From: Membranipora membranacea
Lineage: Eukaryota > Bryozoa > Gymnolaemata > Cheilostomatida > Membraniporidae
Assembly: GCA_914767715.1 (NCBI GenBank)
Contig: OU612074.1
Span: 1,069,501-1,133,500 of the forward strand
DNA length: 64,000 bases
Reading direction: 5' to 3'
The position numbers and the translations under genes were made by a program. Positions 18,659-30,754 of the stretch are shown piece by piece. Positions within the stretch are counted from its first letter, which is position 1. Every line of letters starts with the position of its first letter. The notes below the pieces were generated by a model. That model had not been told where the DNA came from. It did no database searches and saw nothing but the letters and a program-made list of their open reading frames with translations.

Positions 18659-21600
18659 ATGCAGAGATTCACACTTTTACTCCTGGTGGCAGTGCTGATT
18701 GCTGGTAGGTTCTAATGATCATCTTAGAATTACGCAAATATGAATTTTTGGTTGTGAGAATTTTGGCGTGCACATTTGAAACTTTTCATTCCAATCCTCA
18801 TTTTTTGTCTGTATTTATCTCTTCCTGTCTTAGATGGAATATAGAGACATGCAATGATCATAAATAAGATTCTAGGCTACATAACACTACCTTTTATTTA
18901 GCTTTCGTATATATCTTTGATTTTTTTCAGTGGTATCATGTGGCGGTGGTCATCGTGGTAGAGGAAGGGGTGGACGTGGACGCAGCCCAGGAAGAGGAGG
19001 TAGTCAGGGTGGACGTCCAATCTTCAGACAGCCTGGTAGAGGAGGACACCATGGAGATAGAGATGGCTCTAGTAGTGACAGAGATAGTAGCTCTGATCAC
19101 TCTGATCACTCTTCTGATTGGGATAGAGGAGATAGAGACAGACCACACGGCTCCATGGATCGGGACTACACCACAGAAGGCGCTGAGGATTGGATGAATG
19201 ATTTGACAACTGATGATGAGATGAGAAGAGCCGAGGTCCCCAAAGACCCATACGGCAGTCTGCTCGGCATCAAAATGTATGAGAGGTTAGTGGTTAGTGT
19301 TATTCCCCGTTGCACAATGTATTATCGAGTGGATGATTGTAAGATCAGTGCTCACACTGTATACTGTAGATCACACTCAAGTTCAACGCAGCTTCTTTTA
19401 GCATGCACCGGCTATTGATTGATTGATTTTTTGATTGATTGATTTATATTTTTACACACGATATCATGGCGAGGATGATGAAGAAATGTATGTATATGAC
19501 AGCTCTCGGTGTAACTCAGTTGTACATAAAATTGTTGTTGTAAAAATTCATAAAGTAATTAAAAAAACTGCACTGGCGTTTAGTGGTACGGCTGCGTCTG
19601 GGCCTGAATTTATAGGCATTATGTGATGATACTCTTTGATTGGTACCGTAATCCCTCACCTATAAGTCACCGGACTTATAAGTGAATCACCCCCTCAGAA
19701 AAAATTAAAATGCTCCAGTTATAAGACACCCCACAGCTATAAGACACCCCACAGCTATAAGACACTCACTACACTACACTCACTACAAATGAACTAAGTA
19801 GTTTTGGGAAAAAAACTGCCCTCAATGGGTTGTTTAACTCACAACTCCATGTTTACGAGTCGTATGCTCTACCACTGAGCTATTCAGCTTCGGTGACTGT
19901 ATCAGGTTTTGGTCCAATCTAAATATAAAAATGCTTCAAATGATAGTCGCGTCTATATGCTACTCTCTTATAGCCGCCTTCACTTATAGGTCGCGCGATC
20001 TATAGGTGAGGGATTACGGTATTAAAAATGATACGATTGTACAGAGGATGAGACTTATTTCTTAAAATATTACTGAAATGATTAGCACAGATTGAAAACA
20101 TAAAATCATTGAGGTTGGTAAGTTGCAAAGCTAAACAGTGTTCCTCATAGTTAAATTCTGGGAGGATAACTTTCAATGCTGCCTTGATTTGTTGAGGAGT
20201 CCAGGCTTAACATTGGAAGCTGTGTCTGTATGTCTGTATACTTATCACTGGGTATTGTGCTTTGGGGTGACCTACTTGATGTTCCAGTGGTGGTAGTGCT
20301 CTCCTGATTGCTGAATGACATTTGTGCCAGTTTTTGTTTCTGTGTAGGCTTCGGTTTTATTGGCTATAAAGGCTTTTGTTTTTGTGTATGTTTACTCTTT
20401 AGAGTTATACAACTTGATGACACTGATCTAATGTTTTCAGGAGACGTGATATGAAACGAGGAGTCGTTATTGGCTCTACTGTCATCGGAGTGAGTCTACT
20501 TCTACTGTTTATCATGCTGGCTGTCTACTTCATCAAAAGACCCTCTAGAGCTGCTGCAGAGAAACCATACACGGTTAAAGACGCTCCCCCTGTCTACGCT
20601 CCTGATGAGCTGCGTAAGTAATATAAAGCTTACAGCCTTACGGCCTGCTGCATACCTTGTCGTTGAATTTCCACGCAATCAAATTTAAACTTTCAGGAAA
20701 TCTCGATTATAAGAGATCTGTCGGATTCAACAACCTGCTCTTCCTCTCTCATCACTGCAGCTTTGCTGTTTACTGCAACTGAAGAGATTGTTTATCAAAA
20801 TCAAGCAAATATGAAAACTATGATTGGTTAAAACTGCTTGGACTAGCGATAAATCTCCTTGTTCTTGTTTTGGGACTCAATTTGGACGCAGCACTGTTTT
20901 TTCAGATACTGGCGGTATCTGCCTTTTATTGGCACAAGTTTCCTTGCACTCATCTAGTTTATCTGAAGCTTTGTCACATGGCCCCTTGTTTTGTTTTATG
21001 ATAAGGCTGGGTATTTAAGCTTCAGTATACAGATAAAATAATCAGATAACATTACAGATAACATTATCATGAAATTTACTATTATTTTATGATATTGAAA
21101 TTAACAATATAAATTTCTTGTTAATACAGCATCCACATTTGAGAAGAAGCCACTAGGAGATGGTGTAGTTAGTGAAGCTCCCTCTGGTGATCACACTCTG
21201 ACAGGGGTAGATAACCTGACCTACGAGGACCCTGCTCTACCATCCTACTCCTCTGTAAGAAACTTAGAGTGTTTCTTATAATCTTATTTGTACAAATATT
21301 GTTAAGTGCCCCCCCCCCCAAACTACTGGCTTCATTTGCTTTCCTAACATTCTATAAGGACTTTGACTCTATATAATTAATACTTCTCTAAATAGATGTG
21401 TCAAAACTGGACAGTCGTACCTGTCAGCAGGTATTACAATATGAAGTCAAGTGCCATATAAGTGATTGTCTCCATTGCTGCTGCCATCTTGAGATTTAAT
21501 TAACTTTATGCAGAAAAACTTCACAATCCAAATGCAATAACCTCAGTGCAGAACTAGGTGGCAAGTGATCAATAGAAGAGCTTTCTGTAGTGTTTTACTA

Positions 21601-22269
21601 TAGAGCATTTTATAAGATTAAATAATCTGGTACAAAGCTTGCGGTGAATAACCGCTGATCTTTATCAGTAATTTCATTCATTCAGTGAAAGGGTTCTTTA
21701 TCGAGAAATGTGCAAACATCTGCAATCATTTTGTCACATCATAATGGAATGCTGTGTTCATTTTTCTTATTCCCACATTGTAATGTATACATGTAATTTA
21801 GATAAATGTAGGCCTTCATTAACCCTGACACGCTGCCCACTGCATGTCTGCAGAGTTATGTGACGAGGCCGCTAAGGCAGATAACAATAAGATTTTGCAC
21901 ATAATCATCTTCTCTTACCTCAGGCTGTTAGCTTTGTGTGGTAGCCGCAACAACCTTCCCCGGCCGGGGGCTGTCGGTCGGGGGTCTGGGGGGGGGGCTC
22001 AGACTAGAACAATATTTGCAAAACTGCCCAAGAAAAGCAAGAAACACGGAATTGTGATTATTTTCTTTTACTGTGTCTTTGCTGCAACATCCATTTGACT
22101 CAGTAGCGCCTAGTTGAAGCCCTTCGATTTTCAGCGCTGCAGTACAGGGTTTCGTATCTGATGTAAATATCCGTATGATTTGTAGCTTGATGTAAGAAAG
22201 CAGGCTGATCCCGTACCTCTGTATGATATCCCTACTGCTGAGGGAACTCCTGGTGTGCATCATATGTGA
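18659..22269 (+). CDS. Single-pass membrane protein, RGG/Asp-Ser-rich ectodomain, PPVY tail (tandem paralogue A)
   Basis: Exons 18659-18704, 18931-19285, 20441-20613, 21130-21254 and 22186-22269 join in phase to 260 residues. I do not recognise the family. Residues 1-17 are a signal peptide (MQRFTLLLLVAVLIA). Exon 2 encodes a Cys-poor ectodomain: first RGRGRGGRGRSPGRGG-like repeats, then Asp/Ser/His-rich sequence. A basic stop (RRRDMKRG) precedes the transmembrane segment at about 142-165. The tail has KDAPPVYAPDE (PPxY at 183-186, a typical WW-domain/Nedd4-family ligand), FEKKPLGDGV, and tyrosine motifs LTYEDPALPSYSS and PLYDIP. Intron phases 1, 2, 1, 0 are identical to the downstream paralogue. 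A surface protein coupled to ubiquitin ligase or trafficking machinery is possible; that is inference. Splice sites are all GT-AG, but the expressed form is unproven. Confidence 0.78.
19644..20021. mobile_element. TA-flanked MITE with tRNA-Thr-like segment (copy 2)
   Basis: The same family as the element at 17609: identical 19-base termini, TA on both sides, and a closely similar body. It sits in intron 2 of paralogue A. The tRNA-like part (minus strand, about 19890-19820) has A-box TAGCTCAGTGGTAGAG and loop CTCGTAA. The B box is disrupted (GAGTTAAACAACCC), and an 18-base internal unit (ACAGCTATAAGACACCCC) is duplicated compared with copy 1. Confidence 0.87.
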
Positions 22270-23061
22270 GACAGTAAACCAAGATCTATCTGTGGTACCT
22301 AATATTATACTCATCAAACTAAAGTTGTCTTCTGTCTGCAAATAGAGAAGACAACTAACTACTAATCATCTCTCTTTTTCGTGAAACTTGGTTTTATATT
22401 CATATCATCATCGCACTCAGTGCCTGAGATTATTTTGTGTACAGGAGAGGATATGATACGGATATGACTTTCATCCATCGGTATGATGTGATCTATGAGT
22501 GGAACCTAAAATAGGAGAGCACCTGTTAAAGCCTATGTATCTTCTCATTCTACGTGGTCTGGATGTCATATTTGTTTGTGTAACTCCAAAAAAATTTTGT
22601 GTGGCATAATTTGAAATAATATGTGGTAAGAATGTTATCCATTATACTGAACTTTAACCTTTATGTGTGATGGTTCTGTATGACTGAACAATCTATTTAT
22701 CATTTTTTCTCATTATTTGCCTTTTACGTCCTATTATTTTTTTTTAAAACATGGTATGTAATTTGTGCAAAGATTTGTATTTTATATTCTTTTATTTGAT
22801 AAAGGTCTGGTACCATTTTAATCCTCAGCTCTATTCAGATTTACCAGGCCTTGGTTCGGTGCCAACAAACGGATTGGAAATTTCAGCGTATTAGAACAGC
22901 ATGTTTGTGCAAACAATTGTAAATCGATATTCTATTTACTCTATTCCATAATCAATGACTTAAAAAGCAGTTTTGTCCACAAGCGTGACAAGCAAATCAC
23001 TTTCATTCCTTCTTGCTCAGTTGCTTACACCAGCTGCGTTTTTGTGCCTTTTACTGAGAGG
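22270..23061. other. Spacer between tandem paralogues
   Basis: This holds the 3' UTR of paralogue A and the promoter of paralogue B. The distal part (22270-22840) is AT-rich and shows nothing else that I can support. Confidence 0.5.
22843..22977 (+). promoter_or_regulatory. Promoter of paralogue B, homologous to that of A
   Basis: ACCAGG, a GTGCCAAC-like motif, TGTGCAAACAAT, ATCGATATTCTATTTAC and a weak TATA-like TTAAAAAG (22970-22977) occur in the same order and similar spacing as before paralogue A. The ATCGATAT core is a better Onecut-type site than the ATCAATAT of A. The leader TTACACCAGC and GAGAGGATGCAGAG are also shared. Confidence 0.55.
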
Positions 23062-25825
23062 ATGCAGAGACTCACACTTCTACTAGTTTGTGTGGCAGTA
23101 CTGATCGCTGGTAAGTCTCATTGGCTGATTTTCAGTTTGATATCGGTAGAATATCAATGTGAATTGCGTTAATAGTAAGATACCGACTTTTGAAATGCCA
23201 TGAACATAAGTCTATGCTAAAACGTCCTTTGAACTTATACAATGAGGAATCTTAGAATTTAAGGTAAATTTGTATTTAGGCGCATTAAAATTATAGTATG
23301 AAAATGCGCCTGGGGGTGATATCAGTTATGAGGAACGAAGGATTCTAAACCACAACATAAAGAGAGCAGCCATGAATAGTGGCAGTGAAGACGTGATATT
23401 TGTAGCAATCACTGAACTTCTACCGCAAAATAATTAGCTTTAGGCCGCTGGAATCAAATGCTGTCATACATACACAAGACCTATATGCACATAAACTGAA
23501 AACCAGGAGCCTGAGAATGGTTGCTGGCACCCATTCTGATCCAGTGCTAACATTAACAACGCTTCCATCAGGCCGGTTTCAGGCAATAAAACAACGAACT
23601 CAGCTACGCTCTAATTGTTTTAGGGCCTACTCCGTCAGGTATTTAAACACAGTTTTTCGAAATAGATTTGAAGTGTAATTTTTATATACAATTTTATTCC
23701 ATATATTGTTTTATATTTATATTTTTACATTACAATCAAACTGAGGTTACTTTTAGAGAATATTTTTAGAGAGCACCCACATAAACGTTTTTATTTCTCT
23801 TCCTGAGACAATACAATACATAGACATACACATACTTTATGTTGGTTGTTTACAGTGGCAGCTGGCAAGAAACATGACGACTCTGATAAGGATGACCATG
23901 GTTTAGGTGCAATGGATCAGGATCACACTCCTGACTGGAGAGAGCACGATGATTGTGAGGACAGGGATGGAGATCACAGGGGTGGAGAGCACAGGGGCGG
24001 AGAGCACAGGGACGACAAGGACAAGGGTGGAGAGGGCACCAATGATTCATTAGAAATGAAGAGGTTTGTTAATCAAGCTTCAAACTGATGTTTTCCACAA
24101 TTAATACTCATTTATGATTCAGTTGAAAGGGGTCAGGGTCTGCACCTGCTAAACCCATCTTTTTACCTCTTGGCAGTCAAAGTTCTATAAGCTGTCCTAT
24201 TTTTATTATGTAATGTTACGTTATGCTACATGACGCTACGCGATGTTATGTAGACGTCAGAGTATGAGGAAGCGAGGTATTATCATCGGTTGCTCAGTGG
24301 CCGGTGGAGTGACTTTACTCATGATCGCTGCTATCATGGCTATCTGCTGCACTAAGAAGAATCGTGCCAGAGTCGTAGAAGAGCCACAGAAAGTCAAAGA
24401 TCTCCCCCCTGTCTACACCTCCGATGAGCCACGTGAGTTTGATCTTGTCCAGGCTCAGCTATATGAGTATATATATATAAGTATGATGAGCTTAATATCA
24501 CTACATGGTCATTTATTTGGCACGCTATGGAAAACATCTGTCCAGGATGATATTGTCTGCCAAATAAAATACTGTGTATATATATTTCAACATGAGGCTC
24601 AGGGCTGACATAACAGCAAGTGCTTGCATAAGAGTCATAACATGAACCCTAGCCTATATTAATGTGCTGACCAGTGCAGCTGTTGACAAAGTCAAGTACT
24701 GTGAAATATACTGTTGATAAAGGCTAAGATCTGTTAAATCAGCAACGGCAGTCACTCTGAAAACTTTGTGGAGGTGAAACTTAATTATTCAATATGCTAG
24801 TTGACACCGAAGACCGAATAATATTGATATGTAATACTAATATTATTATTATAAAGTCTGTGGCTGAAACTAATCAAAACTTTCGAATATATGACAGATG
24901 ACACGACTAAATGGATTAAATTTGTTTGTACTTTCTTTTTGCCTTCTTCCACCAACAGTAGCCCAGAAATCTTTTTAAATTGTAATATAAGCTCCATGAG
25001 GATTAAATTTAAAATGCCCTCATGAATATGTATTCCCGTGTTTTCTTTCCCAAGTTACAGTCAAGGGAACCAAATTATCCGATATATTGACTTTCCGCAA
25101 ACGGGAAGCTAGAGAATTCAACCAAAAGAATAGAAAATGGCTATGATCACAAATAACAGTAACAAATTGTTGTATTTTCAGCGTTTGAGAAGAAGCCATT
25201 AGGAGATGGTGTAGAGAGCAAAGCTCCCTCTGGTGAACAGAAAGAGACATGTGGTGACCATGTGACCTACGGACTACCCACCTACTCTTCTGTGAGTACA
25301 CGGGGTTTGTGACTCCTGTAACTGCTATAAACATGAGTAATTTAAAAAAATAGAATTTGAATAGTTCTAGAAGTTATTTTCATAATAATTTAAGTGGTAC
25401 AGCGTCTGTAAAGATTTATCTACATCATTTCAAAATCTCCTATCTATTAATTTCTTCAATTATTATAACAAAATGCTAGAACGAGTTTGTCTCTGGACTT
25501 TGCGCCATGATACACAACAACAGCAATGGGAACAAACTTGCTTGTAACAAAATGGTGCAGCATCGTTCAACCTACCATTTCCATTATTTATACGTAGCTG
25601 AAGTTCTTAAAGACAGGTTTGATTTGCAGACTAAGAGGCTTTAGTATTGAGGCAGTGCTGCTCTTATCAATATAACAAACACGCAACAGTTTTTCTAACT
25701 TGGCTATGGTGTTTTAATATTTGGTAGATCAGACGGTTGTTTTCTCAACATTCTAGCTAATAATATCTGTATTTTTGTAGCTCGATGTAAGGAAAGAGTC
25801 AGAGGATAGTCCCAACGTACAGTAA
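23062..25825 (+). CDS. Single-pass membrane protein, Asp/His-rich ectodomain, PPVY tail (tandem paralogue B)
   Basis: Exons 23062-23110, 23856-24063, 24254-24432, 25182-25291 and 25781-25825 join in phase to 196 residues. The signal peptide (MQRLTLLLVCVAVLIA) matches paralogue A. The ectodomain is short and rich in Asp, His, Glu and Gly, with three near-repeats of RGGEHRGGEHR type and one Cys; it does not align with A. The transmembrane segment is about 95-117 after RKRG. The tail repeats A: KDLPPVYTSDE (PPxY at 137-140), FEKKPLGDGV, VTYGLPTYSS and LDVRK, but it stops earlier and lacks the PLYDIP end. Asp/His clusters could bind metal; this is only a composition argument. A polyadenylation signal (AATAAA, 25828) directly follows the stop. 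The family is not recognised. Confidence 0.78.
23406..23678 (+). other. Unexplained 90-codon open stretch in intron 1 of paralogue B
   Basis: A frame without stops runs from 23406 to TAA at 23676, with plausible protein composition (segments such as ESNAVIHTQDLYAHKLKTR and QLRSNCFRAYSVRYLN). It has no upstream ATG. It could be the decayed 3' end of a transposon polyprotein or chance. I do not assign it. Confidence 0.25.
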
Positions 25826-28800
25826 AAATAAAAGCAGGGTGTTTGGAGTCCCAAACTCCCTGATAAAAAGACACATGTTCAGACTAGAGTTGTTCTCTTT
25901 TGAAGTATGAGAGGACAACTATATGTCCATCCTCCCTCGCCTTGTACTTCCGTATCTGATTTTTTTCTTTATAGAAACTTGTGCTCCCTTCCCAATATTT
26001 AAAAGTGTAGTTGCTGCGTATTCCGTGTCTCGTTTTATAAGTTATCATCTCTTTACACTCTAAGTATATCCGTGATATCCGATCATACAATTCCAGGCTA
26101 TAGCGATCTGAAAAGATGCTAACGACAAAATGGTGTGCTAAGCTTGAAATTCAAAAACCTAATCTAACGTAAAATACAGTGCCAGCTGTTTTAAACGACC
26201 TAAGCAGCACAGTGTGCTACTTCTCAGAGGGTAGAGTAAGATTTCTGGTTTTTTTTGTCTGTGATTATCCCTTGAGTAACACAAAATCTGTATGGTACAT
26301 ATTTGTGGTAAGATTAAAAAATCATATCGTGAGATGCTAATAATTTATGTTTGAGAAATAAAGCTTCAGAAAAAACAATGACAGTGACATTCAGTACCAC
26401 GATTTTATGGTTATAAATAAAAAGTAACACAGACGCAAGCGACAAACTAAGGCTGGAAGGGCTGATTGACATGTTTTTCTCCATTCTAACTTCAAACTGA
26501 TGAGACAAACGAAACACTGTCTGTGATATAAATAAAACAAAACATCTAACATTAAAAGACCGCCCTAATTCAAAATTTAGATCAAATCACATTGCTTGTA
26601 CGTTATACTTTGATCACACACTTATTGTTATATGACCTGTTTATGACAACACAGAAGATTGGGCTACCCTTAAAGTTGCCCGAAATCCTCATACTGAGAG
26701 TTTGATACATCCTAGAAATCTAGAATGCATCCTAGAGGTGAGGCCATGAAGGAGCTCCTAAACGTGAATGTGCAGCAAACTGAAAACAGGCCTTTCGCCC
26801 ATTGGTAGTGACACTCTTTGATCTTAGCCAATAGGCCGAGAAGCGATTGTTATGTATTATTATAGTTATAATGTTATTTGAATGTAGCTTTGCAGCTCCG
26901 CATAACTTTCACAAAAGCTAAGGATGATCTTGAATCTTCCTTGTGGCAAGAAAAATATTGTCTGGTTCTAGTTTAACATGTGGGACGTGGGCCAGGCTCT
27001 GAACTTTCACCAGTTTCCATTCGCAGAATAATCCTGCTTATGTTTGTTCTTTATTTTGAAATATTGATGTACCCAGACTATCAACATCAACTTGACTTCA
27101 TTTCAATTATGAAAAGAATTTGCGCATCAGGGTGAGCATCTGCGCGGATATTAAATGCAAAGAAGAAAAATATCATATCAAGATCTGTTTCATGTGCTTT
27201 CATTCTGGTAGTAACCAACAGCATTGTTGAAAGAACAAATTGCTTTTATTCGTAGTGACTTTCAGCTGCTTTTCATTTTTATGTATTTTTATTTCATGTA
27301 TGTGCAAAATGACCTACACTTCCTACTGCAATAATATTCTCCTGAGAGCCGTAGGGCAAAGACTCACATAATTCTAACTCAACTTGTCGTGACTGCTCTA
27401 CATAAATGGATCTATTACTGTGCTCAGTATTCTTGTCATCATACCCATGATTTGTAACACATTTAGGGGAATCATGTGGCACAACTAGGAATCTTCCGTA
27501 CCCTACATACTCACTACTCAGCCATGTAAATGTGCCTCTTCACACATTTTCTCTCAAGACGGAAAAAGCCCCCCACATGGTCTAACAACCCTTCAGCGAC
27601 TTCCTGACTAAACATTTCAGCTTCCCCCAGCTCTTTACTGTGTTTCTTTGGGCCTTTTGAAACTGATATAGGCCGAGCAGATTGGATGATCCAATCATGG
27701 AACCACCAATTAAAGGGTGCTCTTGTAATCGTAAGACCCAAGAATCCTGGCCACTGCAGATTGTTTGATGTTTCGGCTCAATCTCTGTCAATGGAAAAAG
27801 ACAGCAAACATTGTTATAAGGTGAACAGAGGGATGACAACTCTGCTCGAGCTAGAGTGAGCTCAAAGGGCCAATGGAAATAATATAGAGTTTGTGGTTGT
27901 TGTGATTGTCGAGCTCACATGTACCATCTTTGGTAATATGTCTAAGTGCTTTAGCTCTGGCTGCCTGCCTGAATGACATTCCATTACTCTGGTTGATTAT
28001 GGAATGGCACCAGAGACAATAGATATCTGTAGTCTCTGATGTCGGTACCAGCAGCCTGAGCAGAGTTTGAGCACTTAAAGCTAGAGATTCCACCAATTCC
28101 TTCTTTGATTCATTTAAATAGTTCATTCATAAAAAATGGAACGCAATAACCCTTGGACCTGTGACATTGTACAGCAGGTCATTTGCGAGCTAAACAGATT
28201 CTAAAAATCTTCCAACCAAAGAGAGGTCTGTTAATCAATCACGATTTTTTGGTGGTTTGGTGAGCGAGGCTGGCTACTTTATACCATGTGGTTTTCAAGG
28301 TCAAACATAATCAACCAATTCTACTAAATTATCTGGGGTGTGTTGATTAGCAAACCTCGACAATTAGACATGATCATGATAGATGAATCGATTTAAACGG
28401 ATATCGATATTATGCTTATATGGTTCATATTGGAAAATCTGCAAAACATGTTTCCACACCTGTCTTTTGGCATTGTGTCAAATATAGATTTGAGCTTGCG
28501 GTGTAGTAGTAGAGTGTATGCCTGGAGGGATGTTTACCAGTTTAAAACTTTTGATAGGATACTCAATCCTTACTCCACATTCTTTGACGCTAATCTACGT
28601 CAGATGCAGGAAATAAGTTTCAGTCAATGCCAAAAATATGGTGTCCTGTCCGACACCAGATGAGGGAGGGAGAGAGAGAGTCCTCTATTCACAGAGTGTA
28701 CTGACCTCATCTCAGTGTCAGAAGGAATCGCTCTGTGCCCGGTGTTACATTTCAGATTGAGGAGTGGACAAGGGGATTATCTAGAGGTGTCCATAGTAGG

Positions 28801-30754
28801 TGTGCATGTATATTTTCTGTTTGGCATGGATCAAACTGATATAAATGAATACATTGTATGGGAAAATTGTGGCAGTCGGCCATCGCTGGCAAATTGAAGA
28901 GTTCTCCCCTCTCAAATCTTTGAAACAAACACAAAAACCCACCATTTTATCACAAAAAGGTGCATTGCAGATTTTCCATCAGATTTTTCTTTTACATTAG
29001 CCATCATTTGAATTAATAAACCAGAAATCTGACCAACTCATCTCATTAAAAAATCTTACTGAAAAGTCATTACCATTAGCACCCCAGGGGGCCATGCGGG
29101 TGGGGGACTAGGGGCTAAGTTTATTCTTTGTGTGAAGAGGAGGGTTTTGGCGAGCTGAAGGAGTTAAGTGCTCGGTAAAATTAGAGTAGTTATCAGCCAG
29201 AAAACCAAGAGGTGTAACTCAAAAACACAACATTGTTCTCTTCATACATTGCTTAAATTATGTAGTCAAGTATGGAATTCAGCTCGTTATTACTTCAAAA
29301 AAAGTGTATTTTGGGCAGCTATCACAGGATTGTTAAATGCGAAAGGGATACAGGCTGGACGGGTCGGGCTCTTTTTGACATCTGATTATATTTTTATTGC
29401 TTCTGACATGTTGACATAGTAAGACATATTTATTTATAGAATGTGGTTGAAATTGTGGTGTCCGGCGTTAATGTTGCACATTTTTTACTGATCCATATCT
29501 ATAACTCCCTCTCCCGTCATTCGAGGCTGAATCAGCGGGTGTGTTAATCAACTTCATCGTTACACACAATATATCCTTATAATATATTTCTGACATTTTA
29601 TTTCGTAATTAATGAAGTGAACAACAAAACTGCACATAAAAAAATTGAATGATTATTATAAATAATCGAGGCAGAGGAAAACAAAATACACTATTTTGCA
29701 TTAGTCTTATGCAAAGGACACAAAACAGTCAGCAAAGTACTTTCAAGGAATAAAACCTAGCAAATAAGACGGCTAAGAAATGTTAATATTATGGCAACAT
29801 AGGACACAAAACAAAATGTGGTCAGGTCCAGCCGTTAACTCACATAGCGAGTTCAGAGGAGAACTGACGTAAAGATGGGCTCATATAAGAAATGTGTGAA
29901 TAGTAGGGTGGGTCTATAGCGTCATAGAAAACCAACTTTGTGTATAAGTCACACTAATTTCCTGTCCTTGCTGACAAACATAGTGTCACAACTCCGGTGA
30001 CATTAGCCAGGCAGGTGGTATATAGTTAAGAAAGTTCAACTTGTTATTGTGGCAAATATGTCATATATCAAAGTAAATTATATGTTACATAATATAAAAT
30101 AACCGGGTTAGCACATAATACACAATAATACATTATTATATAACAATTATATAGTTACAGATAATATCTAGACTTGAGACACACGAAGTCATGATTAAAT
30201 AAAAAGTAAATATTTTGTGGCAGAGTATTTCACATCATAACAATATCGACCTAAGGTTATTCATACCCGTAATATAATATATCCCGTATATAACTTTGTC
30301 CCTACACTCTAATCCCTAATCTCATAAAACATATGAATATAATAACTATTTATACCTAAGCGGCAACCTATACATAATTATGTGAGTGAAGTGATCAGCG
30401 TGCATTTTTGTACCAGTATTGAATAGCGTAATAAGCAAGCGATATTTAGTTGATATCAAAGGAAGGGCGCAGCTTTAGTACGCCTGCACCGATATGTAGG
30501 TTAGGATAAATACCCTGTTCATGAAAACAATAATAATGTTTTCCTAAATGTTACAACATATTATTATTGTATGGCAGGCGAGTGTTTACGGAAATACCCT
30601 GCCTCTGACCTTGGAATAAGAAGCAAGGAGAAAACTTTACACAAAGTATGCGTTTTGTAAATACACAGCCGAAGAGAAAATCCCAATAACGATAAAATGT
30701 TGGCAAGTATTTTTCGCATTATATCAAAAAAAGAAGTAAAAGTAGTTGTGTATT
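25826..30754. other. 5-kb gene-poor intergenic region
   Basis: No gene can be supported. After the paralogue B polyadenylation signal the sequence is AT-rich. Between 27514 and 28126 (minus strand) several overlapping frames of 60-91 codons occur in different phases with no recognised domain; they may be a decayed gene or element. A GA-rich run lies at 28665-28680. The 3' UTR of the SKI-family gene must begin just below 30755. Confidence 0.4.

Noticed and set aside
18936-19251. Alternative frames over exon 2 of paralogue A
   Set aside because: They are shadows of repetitive Gly/Arg/Asp/Ser codons; only the + frame joins in phase to a signal peptide and a transmembrane exon.
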